Below, one piece after another: positions 57,635 through 64,000 of a stretch of DNA of 64,000 nt (the first letter of the stretch is position 1; each line of letters starts with the position of its first letter). Under the pieces are notes generated by a model, which saw nothing but the letters and a program-made list of their open reading frames with translations, was not told the origin of the DNA and did not search any database. The stretch is taken from positions 8,122,001-8,186,000 of the forward strand of contig NZ_CP031194.1 of NCBI RefSeq assembly GCF_003344965.1, given 5' to 3'. Source of the stretch: Streptomyces paludis (GTDB lineage Bacteria; Actinomycetota; Actinomycetes; Streptomycetales; Streptomycetaceae). Position numbers and translations under genes: made by a program.

Positions 57635-58581
57635 CGGCCCTCCTCGTCGGCGTAGAAGACCCAGGAGCGCGAGGTACGGAAGAGCACCGCTGTGACCGCG
57701 CCGATGGCGAGCAGCAGCACCCAGGCCATGGCGGAGGCGTAGCCCATGTGGGACGCGACGAAGCCGCGGTCGTAGAGATAGAGCGTGTAGAACAGCGTCG
57801 AGTCGGCCGGACCGCCCTTGCCCGCGCTGACCGCGAAGGCCGGGGTGAAGACCTGGAACGCCTGGATGGTCTGGAGCACGAGATTGAAGAAGACCACCGG
57901 CGACAGCATCGGCAGGGTGATCGACAGGAACTGCCGCCACCGGCTCGCGCCGTCCACCGACGCCGCCTCGTACAGCTCGCCCGGGATCTGCTGGAGACCC
58001 GCCAGGAAGATCACCATGGGCGCGCCGAACTGCCACACCGTCAGCAGCGCCACCGCGAACAGTGCCCACTCCGGCCGGTTGACCCAGCCCCCGGTGCCCA
58101 GCAGATTGTCGACCGTACCGCCGTCGTTGAAGATCGCCCGCCACACCAGCGCGATGGACATCGACGCGCCGAGCAGCGACGGCGCGTAGAACGCCGACCG
58201 GTAGAACGCCCTGCCGCGCCGCATCGACTTCAGCGCCATCGCCACGGCCAGCGCGACCGCCAGTTGCAGCGGTACGGCGATGACCACGTACCGCAGGGTC
58301 GCGCCCACCGAACGCCAGTAGCGGGGGTCCTCGGTGAACATCTGGGTGTAGTTGCGCAGGCCCACCCAGCTCGGCGCGTTGAACATGTCGTAGTCCGTGA
58401 AGGACAGATACAGCGAGACGGCCATCGGCAGCAGCGTCAGCACGCTCGCGCCGAGCACCCAGGGGGAGAGGAAGACCCAGGCCGCGCCCTCGCGCCGGCG
58501 TCCGCCCGGCCTGCCCGGCCGCTTCGGGCCGGTGGCCCCGCCCCGGCGCGCCGGGGTCACGGGTATGTCGGTGGTGGTCAT
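57631..58581 (-). CDS. Carbohydrate ABC transporter permease (CUT1, MalF type)
   Basis: A 316-residue permease with an Arg-rich head and six helices; EAA loop LYEAASVDGASRWRQ. It begins directly after the stop codon of the binding-protein gene (no gap) and overlaps the next permease by four bases. Confidence 0.9.
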   Translation of the reverse strand: MTTTDIPVTPARRGGATGPKRPGRPGGRRREGAAWVFLSPWVLGASVLTLLPMAVSLYLSFTDYDMFNAPSWVGLRNYTQMFTEDPRYWRSVGATLRYVVIAVPLQLAVALAVAMALKSMRRGRAFYRSAFYAPSLLGASMSIALVWRAIFNDGGTVDNLLGTGGWVNRPEWALFAVALLTVWQFGAPMVIFLAGLQQIPGELYEAASVDGASRWRQFLSITLPMLSPVVFFNLVLQTIQAFQVFTPAFAVSAGKGGPADSTLFYTLYLYDRGFVASHMGYASAMAWVLLLAIGAVTAVLFRTSRSWVFYADEEGR

Positions 58582-59859
58582 TTACCTCAGCTCCGCCTTC
58601 GCCTCGGTGATGTAGTTCTCGGCCGCCTCGCGGGGCGACATCCGTCCGAACGACACCTGGTCGTAGTCGCGGGTGAAGGTGTTCTGGAGCGCGCTGTCGC
58701 CCGAGGGCGGCGCCTGCGGCGGGGCGTTGAGCTTCCCCTCCACCGATGCCTGGTAGGTGGCGACGGTCCTGTCGAAGCCTTCGAGGACCGGTACCACGTT
58801 CTTCCGGATCGTCTCGTTGACGGGGATGCCCCGGCTCGCGCCGAGGATCTTCGCCGCGTCCTCGTCGTTGATCATGAAGTCGATCAGCTTCGCCGCTTCC
58901 TCGGGGTGCGAGGTGGTGGCGCCGGCGCCGATGAACATCGACGGTTTGAAGTACTGCCCGGGGGTGCCGTCCTCGGCCCGCGGCATCGGCGTCAGCGTCA
59001 GGCCCTCCCCGACGATCGCCTGGTAACCGCTGGACGGCGCGTCCCAGTTGAAGTCGGAGAGCGCCGTGGACCGGCCGAGCGGGGTGTTCTCCACCGAACC
59101 GTCGAGCTGGGTCGTCTGCTCGGCGCTGGAGACCGCTCCCTCGCGCCGCAGCCCGTCGGAGAAGGTCCACCAGCGGGTCAGGTCGTCGGCCGTGAAGCCG
59201 AGCCCGCGCCCCTCCGTGTAGAGGGACTTGCCCTGGCCGCGCAGCCACACCTCGAAGGCGTCCTCGCTCTGCCCGGGATCGGTCGACCCCGGCTTCCCGG
59301 TGCGCTTCGCGAGCGCGCGCATCGCGTCCGCCCACTCCTCCCAGGTCCAGTCGGCCTTCGGCAGCGGCACCCCGGCGGCCTTCCACTGGGTGGCGTCGTA
59401 GACGACCGCCTCGGTGCCGCGGCCCATCGGGACGGCGAACTGTCTGCCGTCCAGCCGGCCCGTGGCCAGCAGCCCCTGGTCGATGTCGTCGGTGCGCAGC
59501 ACCCCCGACCGCTCACCGAGGTCGAGCAGCACCCCGCCCGACGCGTACTGGTCGATCATCCGGTAGTCGAGCTGCATCACGTCCGGCGCGTCGCCCCCGG
59601 CCGCCTGGGTGGCCAGCTTCTGCTTGTACGCGTCGTAGCCCGCGAACGACGTCTGGACGTCGATCCCGGGGTGCTTCTTCTTGAAGAGGGCGACGGCCTG
59701 GTCGGTACGGGCCGCCCGGTCCGGGTTGCCCCACCACGTGTAGCGCAGGGTCACCTTGCCGCCGCCCGTGTGGTCGCCGCCTCCGCAGGCGGTGAGCAGG
59801 GCACTGAGCGCGAGCGTCACCAGAAGCGCGCAGGACCTCGTTGTCCTGTTTCCGGGCAT
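58582..59859 (-). CDS. ABC transporter sugar-binding lipoprotein (family 1 extracellular solute-binding protein)
   Basis: A 425-residue lipoprotein: signal peptide with lipobox LTAC (Cys25), then the family 1 fold (VTLRYTWWGNPDRA). It delivers an unknown saccharide to the two permeases that follow. The gene starts 39 bases after the cupin gene on the same strand, so the operon may run from Gfo/Idh/MocA (62746) to the lyase-like gene (54313). The ligand may be the product of the lyase-like protein, as inference. Confidence 0.9.
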   Translation of the reverse strand: MPGNRTTRSCALLVTLALSALLTACGGGDHTGGGKVTLRYTWWGNPDRAARTDQAVALFKKKHPGIDVQTSFAGYDAYKQKLATQAAGGDAPDVMQLDYRMIDQYASGGVLLDLGERSGVLRTDDIDQGLLATGRLDGRQFAVPMGRGTEAVVYDATQWKAAGVPLPKADWTWEEWADAMRALAKRTGKPGSTDPGQSEDAFEVWLRGQGKSLYTEGRGLGFTADDLTRWWTFSDGLRREGAVSSAEQTTQLDGSVENTPLGRSTALSDFNWDAPSSGYQAIVGEGLTLTPMPRAEDGTPGQYFKPSMFIGAGATTSHPEEAAKLIDFMINDEDAAKILGASRGIPVNETIRKNVVPVLEGFDRTVATYQASVEGKLNAPPQAPPSGDSALQNTFTRDYDQVSFGRMSPREAAENYITEAKAELR

Positions 59860-59898
59860 GCTGAACTCACCTCTCCTCTCTCGGTGGTGTGTCGCTGG

Positions 59899-60684
59899 TC
59901 AGGCGTCCGGCGCACCGTCCGGTACGGCGCTGTCCGCCACGGCGTCCGGTACGGGCAGTGTCGTGCCGGGCAGCTCGTACTCGTCGCGCCGCCCGCACAT
60001 GCCGAGGCCGCCGAGCCGGGTGGGACCGCTGCCGTACACCGCGGACCCGGTGGCCAGATACTCCGGCGCGCCCGCTTCCAGCGCGTCGAGCTGGCCGCCC
60101 GTCCGCTCCGCGGCGGCCAGTGCGCCGGCCCGCCACCGCTCCCGCCAGACCGGCACCTTCGGCCGGACCAGCCGGGCCGCCGCCCGCTGGAACTCCAGAT
60201 ACGGGCCGCTGTCGCCCGCTTCGAGCGCCTCGCGCAGCACGAGATACCCCTCGACGGCGAGATCCCGGCGCCGCCGGGCGGCCTCCTCCGCCGCCGGGCC
60301 CGACTTCGCGGGCAGCGCCGCGGCGGCCGCGTACCGCTCGGGATCGGCCAGATACTCCGGCGGGAAGGTGAAGACCGCGTCCCCGGCCTCCGGCAGGCCG
60401 CTGTTCTGCATGAGTACGGTGATCCGCAGCCCGCCGCCCTGCACCATGCGGTGTACGGTCCCGGGCGTGAACCAGGCCACGGACCCCGCCTCCAGCGGTG
60501 TTTCGCGGTAGCCGTCCGGGCTCAGGGTCTGGACCGCGCCCCGGCCGCCGGTGACGACGTACGCCTCGGTGCACACCAGATGCAGATGCGGGCTGCCGCC
60601 GCACACCCCGTCCGCCGCCTCCCAGTCGTACGCGCTCAGGTGCGACAGCCCGACGGCCCCCGGCAGCGGGTGCGGCAGGCTCAC
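59899..60684 (-). CDS. Cupin domain-containing protein
   Basis: A 261-residue protein. The first half has cupin motifs: GSPHLHLVCTEAYVVTGGRG (metal-binding His pair and Glu) and PGTVHRMVQGG (third His). The second half is helical and charged with no recognised family. Cupins of sugar loci are often isomerases or epimerases of uronates, or sugar sensors. The GTG start at 60684 overlaps the PmoA-like gene's stop (GTGA). Confidence 0.78.
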   Translation of the reverse strand: MSLPHPLPGAVGLSHLSAYDWEAADGVCGGSPHLHLVCTEAYVVTGGRGAVQTLSPDGYRETPLEAGSVAWFTPGTVHRMVQGGGLRITVLMQNSGLPEAGDAVFTFPPEYLADPERYAAAAALPAKSGPAAEEAARRRRDLAVEGYLVLREALEAGDSGPYLEFQRAAARLVRPKVPVWRERWRAGALAAAERTGGQLDALEAGAPEYLATGSAVYGSGPTRLGGLGMCGRRDEYELPGTTLPVPDAVADSAVPDGAPDA

Positions 60685-61631
60685 CACGACAGGCCCTTGA
60701 GGTGCGCGTCCACCCGGTCCCGGTCCCAGGCGCCGTCGGCGACGACCACCCGGTAGCGGTACGCGAAGGACTCGCCCGGCGCCAGCGCGAACTCGTCGAA
60801 GAACGCCCAGGAGAACGCCACGGTCGGGATCGGCTCGGCGCGGACGAACCAGTGCGACGCGTCCACCGCGCTGCCCTCCTCGCCGCGCGGCGCGTGCGCG
60901 AAGACCAGCGTCGAGTGCGCGTCGACATCGTCGTGCTCTGCGGTGAAGCCGAGCCAGGGGCCGCGCGTGCCCATCAGCCCGTGCCCGGCGTGCGAAGCGT
61001 CCGGGGCGTCCGCGCTGTCCGCGGGGCCCTCCGGGCCGAAGACCGTCCCGCCCGTGAAGTCGCGCGGGCCGCGCCACTGGAGCCCGGTGTACCCGGCCAT
61101 CTCCCGGCCCGCGGTGGTCGGCGAGCCGAAGCGCAGCGGCTCGTCCCGGACGTTCGTCAGCCGGATCGACCAGTCCAGCGCCCAGGCCCCGGCCTCCTCG
61201 TCCACCGAGTGGACCGTGATGCCGCGCTCCTCGCGCGCCCACTCGGCGCCGCCGTTCTCCACCCAGGTCAGCTCCTCCGCCAGGGTGAACCGGTCGTCCG
61301 CCACCGCCAGCACCGGGAACCCGTCGTGCCGCATCGAGCCGACCCGCTCCGGCAGCGCCCGGTAACCCTCCCCGTGCACATAGCAGTTGCCGCCCCAGAA
61401 GTTCTGCCCGGACAGATGGCTGGCGGTCATCTGGAGACCCTTGTGCCAGCGGTGGTCGTTGGGCCGGTAGCCGCTGACCTGCCGGCCGCCGAGGGTGCGC
61501 AGCGGATGGATGTACGGCTTGCGCGCCTCGAACGCCTCCGGATCGGGCCGGTACACATAGCTCAGCAGCTCGACGCCGCCCGAACGCACCGTGATCCGCT
61601 CGCCGTGGGTGTGGGTGACCTGAATCGTCAT
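60681..61631 (-). CDS. PmoA family (DUF6807) protein
   Basis: A 316-residue soluble protein of the PmoA/DUF6807 family. Marked segments are YIHPLRTLGGRQVSGYRPND, DHRWHKGLQMT, NFWGGNCYV and FFDEFALAPGESFAYRYRV. Despite the family's name there is no link to methane oxidation: it has no membrane helices. Members are found in sugar-catabolic clusters next to Gfo/Idh/MocA dehydrogenases, as here. The conserved His/Asp-rich patches suggest a sugar- or metal-binding beta-sandwich, with function unknown. It overlaps both neighbours by four bases. Confidence 0.82.
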   Translation of the reverse strand: MTIQVTHTHGERITVRSGGVELLSYVYRPDPEAFEARKPYIHPLRTLGGRQVSGYRPNDHRWHKGLQMTASHLSGQNFWGGNCYVHGEGYRALPERVGSMRHDGFPVLAVADDRFTLAEELTWVENGGAEWAREERGITVHSVDEEAGAWALDWSIRLTNVRDEPLRFGSPTTAGREMAGYTGLQWRGPRDFTGGTVFGPEGPADSADAPDASHAGHGLMGTRGPWLGFTAEHDDVDAHSTLVFAHAPRGEEGSAVDASHWFVRAEPIPTVAFSWAFFDEFALAPGESFAYRYRVVVADGAWDRDRVDAHLKGLSW

Positions 61632-62746
61632 CGCTGAGGGCTCCAGTCGGGGTGGTTGCCGTGCATGGCCGTGTAGTACGGATCGCCGGGCGCGATCTCT
61701 CCCGCGTGCACGGGCCGCCCGGTGAAGGCCGCCTTGTAGAGCGCGGCCGCGAATTCGAGCGTGGAGCGGGCGTCCGGGCCGCTGCCCGGCGGCCGTACCC
61801 CGGCGTCCTTCGCGTCGAGCAGCGCGCCGAGCTGCGCGGTGTGCGAGCTGGGGACGTCACCGGCGGGGGAGCGCCAGGCCGCGGCGCGCTCCGGCGCGAC
61901 CCCCGGGGCCGGGGTGTAGGTCCAGTCGGCGTTGGAGTGGCCGTACAGATGCGTCAGTTCGACCGTCGCGTCCGCGCAGTCGATCCGGATCCGGCTCACC
62001 TCGTCCGGCGACAGCACACTGTTCACGACGGTCGCCAGCGCGCCGTTCGCGAACCGCACCAGCGCCGTCGAGACATCCTCGCTCTCGGTGTCGTGCACCA
62101 GCCGGGATGCCATGGCGCGCACCTCGGTCCACTCGCCGAGCAGATGCAGCAGCAGATCGTACTGGTGGATGCCATGCCCCATCGTGGGGCCGCCGCCCTC
62201 GGTCGACCACCGGCCGCGCCACGGCACCGCGTAGTACGCGGCGTCCCGGTGCCAGGTGGTCTGGCAGTGCGCGACCAGCGGCGCGCCCAGCTCACCGCCG
62301 GCTATCAGCTCCTGGGCATGGGTGGCCCCCGAGCCGTAGCGGTGCTGGAAGACCACCGAGGCGTACGCGCCCGACGCCTGTTCGGCCGCCGCGATCTCGT
62401 CGTACTCGGCGAGTGTGAGGCAGAGCGGCTTCTCGCAGAGCACCCAGGCGCCGGCCTTGAGCGAGGCGACCGTCTGCTCCCGGTGCAGGGACGGCGGGGT
62501 GCCGATGAGGACCAGATCGGGCCGGGCACCGTCGAGCATGGCGGCCAGGTCCGCGTACCCCTGGACGTCGAAGCCCGCGGTGGCGGCCTCGGCACGGAAC
62601 GCGTCGAGCCGGCCGGGATCCACGTCGACGGCGGCCACCAGCTCCACCCGGTCGGCGTGGGCGGTCAGGGCCGGCAGATGGCTGCCGGCGACGATGGCGC
62701 CGGTGCCGACGACGGCGGCGCGGAGACGGTCGGGCTGGCGGGGCAT
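61628..62746 (-). CDS. Gfo/Idh/MocA family oxidoreductase
   Basis: A 372-residue NAD(P)-dependent sugar dehydrogenase. The nucleotide loop is VVGTGAIVAGSHLPAL (about 12-27); the family's EKP motif (VLCEKPLCL) and a catalytic-type His in MGHGIHQYDLLLHLL are present. The family oxidises or epimerises sugars, inositols and sugar phosphates. It is the first gene of the operon, with GAGGAG before the ATG, and is divergent from a LacI regulator. With the PmoA-like and cupin genes it probably makes a small pathway for the imported sugar. Confidence 0.9.
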   Translation of the reverse strand: MPRQPDRLRAAVVGTGAIVAGSHLPALTAHADRVELVAAVDVDPGRLDAFRAEAATAGFDVQGYADLAAMLDGARPDLVLIGTPPSLHREQTVASLKAGAWVLCEKPLCLTLAEYDEIAAAEQASGAYASVVFQHRYGSGATHAQELIAGGELGAPLVAHCQTTWHRDAAYYAVPWRGRWSTEGGGPTMGHGIHQYDLLLHLLGEWTEVRAMASRLVHDTESEDVSTALVRFANGALATVVNSVLSPDEVSRIRIDCADATVELTHLYGHSNADWTYTPAPGVAPERAAAWRSPAGDVPSSHTAQLGALLDAKDAGVRPPGSGPDARSTLEFAAALYKAAFTGRPVHAGEIAPGDPYYTAMHGNHPDWSPQR

Positions 62747-62799
62747 GGCGGGAACTCCTCGGATACGGATACGGGTACGGACGGCAGGACAGGCGGCAC

Positions 62800-62847
62800 G
62801 ACGGGCAGTGCGACGGGCAGTGCGACGGGCGGCAGGACGGGCGACAG
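62800..62847. repeat. 12-bp tandem repeat (four copies)
   Basis: Units GACGGGCAGTGC, GACGGGCAGTGC, GACGGGCGGCAG and GACGGGCGACAG follow each other, with weaker copies either side. They lie in the 203-base divergent region between the Gfo/Idh/MocA and LacI genes, probably in the leader of the former. Confidence 0.7.
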
Positions 62848-62914
62848 GAGGGGCGGGAAGGTACGGGACGGGGCGGCCGGCGGCCGGGCCCGGGGGACCT
62901 CCGCGCGATCTTCA

Positions 62915-62940
62915 TTGACGCCCGTGGAGCGGGGTGTCAA
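62915..62940. promoter_or_regulatory. Candidate operator/promoter of the third LacI gene
   Basis: TTGAC-n-CCC and GGG-n-GTCAA form a 26-bp imperfect inverted repeat ending nine bases before the GTG at 62950. TTGACG (62915-62920) also fits a -35 element; with a -10 near 62937 the transcript would start at or just before the start codon, so the mRNA may be leaderless. Confidence 0.4.
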
Positions 62941-62949
62941 CCTCAGGGC

Positions 62950-63954
62950 GTGCAGGTGACGATTCGAGAGGTAGCGAAGGCGGCCGGGGTCTCCCCGTCC
63001 ACGGTGTCCCGGGCGCTGGCGTCCGGCGGCACGGTCAGTCCGGTGACCCGCGAGCGGGTACGGGCCGCCGCCGACCGGCTGGGCTATCAGCCGAACCAGG
63101 CCGCGCGCGGCCTGATCACCGGACGGACCGGCCATCTCGGCCTGATCGTCCCCGACCTGCTGAACCCTTTCTTCGCGGACATCACCAAGGGCGTGCAGGC
63201 CCGCGCCCGGGGGCTCGGCCACACGGTCTTCGTCAGTGACGCCGAGCGCGACGAGGGCCTCGAACTGGACGCGATCCGCACCCTGGCCCCGCAGGTCGAC
63301 GGCATCCTGCTCGTTTCGCCGCATCTGAGCAGCGAGGAGCTGGCCTCCCTGCCCGGGCTCACCGACAAGCCCATCGTGCTGCTCCACCGCAAGGAACCGG
63401 GCTTCGCCAGCGTCACCGCCGACCTGATGGAGGGCATGACCGACGCGCTGACCCATCTGCACGCCCTCGGCCACCGCCGGGTCGCGTATGTCGGAGGCCC
63501 GCGCTCCACCTGGGCGGCCAAGGAACGCGCCGCCGGTATCGAGGCGGTGGCCGAGTCCGGCCTCCTCGACATCGTCCGGGTCGGCAGCGTCGCCCCGCAC
63601 TTCGACGGCGGGATCACCGGCGCGGCGGATGTCGTGCTGGCCAGCGGGGCGAGCGCGGTGGTGGCCTTCAACGACATCGTCGCCTTCGGCCTGATCAGCC
63701 GCTTCACCGCGCGCGGCGTCCGGGTGCCCGAGGAGATGAGCGTGGTCGGCTGCGACGACATCGCCCTGTCGGGCATGGCCGCGCCGCCGCTCACCACCGT
63801 CAACGTACCCAAGTCGCACGGCTCCCGGGCCGCCGTCGATCTGCTCTTCCGGATGCTCGGCACCCCCGCCGTCGAGGGCGCGCCGCCCCTCCAGCGCGTG
63901 CTGCCGACGCACCTGGTGGTACGGGGCTCGACGGCCGCGCTCGAACGCGGCTGA
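62950..63954 (+). CDS. LacI family transcriptional regulator (third sugar locus)
   Basis: A 334-residue LacI/GalR repressor: helix-turn-helix TIREVAKAAGVSPSTVSRAL at the very start, hinge AARGLITGR, then the sugar-sensing domain ending VVRGSTAAL. GTG at 62950 or 62956 could start it; AGGG precedes the latter. It is divergent from the Gfo/Idh/MocA-led operon and probably represses it. Neither of the operator types used by the other two LacI proteins in the window occurs here. The remaining 46 bases to the window end show nothing. Confidence 0.9.
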   Translation: MQVTIREVAKAAGVSPSTVSRALASGGTVSPVTRERVRAAADRLGYQPNQAARGLITGRTGHLGLIVPDLLNPFFADITKGVQARARGLGHTVFVSDAERDEGLELDAIRTLAPQVDGILLVSPHLSSEELASLPGLTDKPIVLLHRKEPGFASVTADLMEGMTDALTHLHALGHRRVAYVGGPRSTWAAKERAAGIEAVAESGLLDIVRVGSVAPHFDGGITGAADVVLASGASAVVAFNDIVAFGLISRFTARGVRVPEEMSVVGCDDIALSGMAAPPLTTVNVPKSHGSRAAVDLLFRMLGTPAVEGAPPLQRVLPTHLVVRGSTAALERG

Positions 63955-64000
63955 CCTCGGCACATCACGGCCTTTCACTCGTCGCGGACGGTCCGCTGCA

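Overview
The window is about 71% G+C with strong third-position G/C bias, GTG/TTG starts, many ATGA/GTGA stop-start overlaps, sugar ABC importers without their own ATPase gene, and families such as DUF6230, DUF6114 and Pls/PosA. This points to a Streptomyces or close relative. No rRNA, tRNA, CRISPR array or intact insertion sequence was seen. About fifty protein genes were found, most devoted to taking up and breaking down plant-derived sugars.

Layout. (1) 195-1088: lone MHYT membrane sensor. (2) 1194-8287: a FadR/GntR regulator divergent from a six-gene operon (MFS importer, DhaK-type kinase, RpiB-type and TIM-type isomerases, an OiaC-like TIM-barrel enzyme, an ApnO-like oxidoreductase). The set matches, step for step, the known route D-apionate -> 3-oxo-isoapionate -> L-erythrulose -> L-erythrulose-1-P -> D-erythrulose-4-P -> D-erythrose-4-P; function is inferred from family and context. 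(3) 8357-21799: a LacI-controlled oligosaccharide locus (GH2, GH43, 2-hydroxyacid dehydrogenase, GH36, LacI, binding protein plus two permeases, ThuA-like protein) with six copies of one 16-bp operator. (4) 22085-28200: a Fic/Doc-like toxin-antitoxin pair whose toxin lacks the Fic catalytic motif, an NMT1/Ssu-type ABC importer and a divergent CitA/CitB-type two-component system. (5) 28342-30214: a 168-bp MITE-like element, then dhaK-dhaL without dhaM. (6) 30274-38582: a Pls/PosA-type single-module NRPS, a secreted Ala/Thr-rich protein, a DUF6230-DUF6114 pair, and a P450-MarR operon behind a palindromic operator. (7) 38862-52137: a xyloglucan-type locus (LacI, GH12, GH42, GH74, importer, GH3) with four copies of a second operator, TCGAAGCGCTTCGA. 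(8) 52206-54083: an ECF sigma factor fused to a zinc-finger anti-sigma-like domain, membrane segment and C-terminal domain. (9) 54313-63954: a third sugar locus (Tat-secreted lyase-like protein, YesL/DUF624, importer, cupin, PmoA/DUF6807, Gfo/Idh/MocA, divergent LacI).

How it fits together. Three LacI loci and one GntR locus, each with its own operator type, deal with different plant wall fragments: arabinoxylan/galactoside-type, xyloglucan, an unknown possibly acidic glycan, and apiose-derived acid. Secreted enzymes cut polymers, solute-binding lipoproteins and permeases import the pieces (energised, by inference, by a shared MsiK-type ATPase elsewhere), and intracellular glycosidases and dehydrogenases finish the job. 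The least understood parts are the sigma/anti-sigma fusion, the Pls-like synthetase, the DUF6230/DUF6114 neighbourhood, the degenerate Doc module and the PmoA/cupin/Gfo set.
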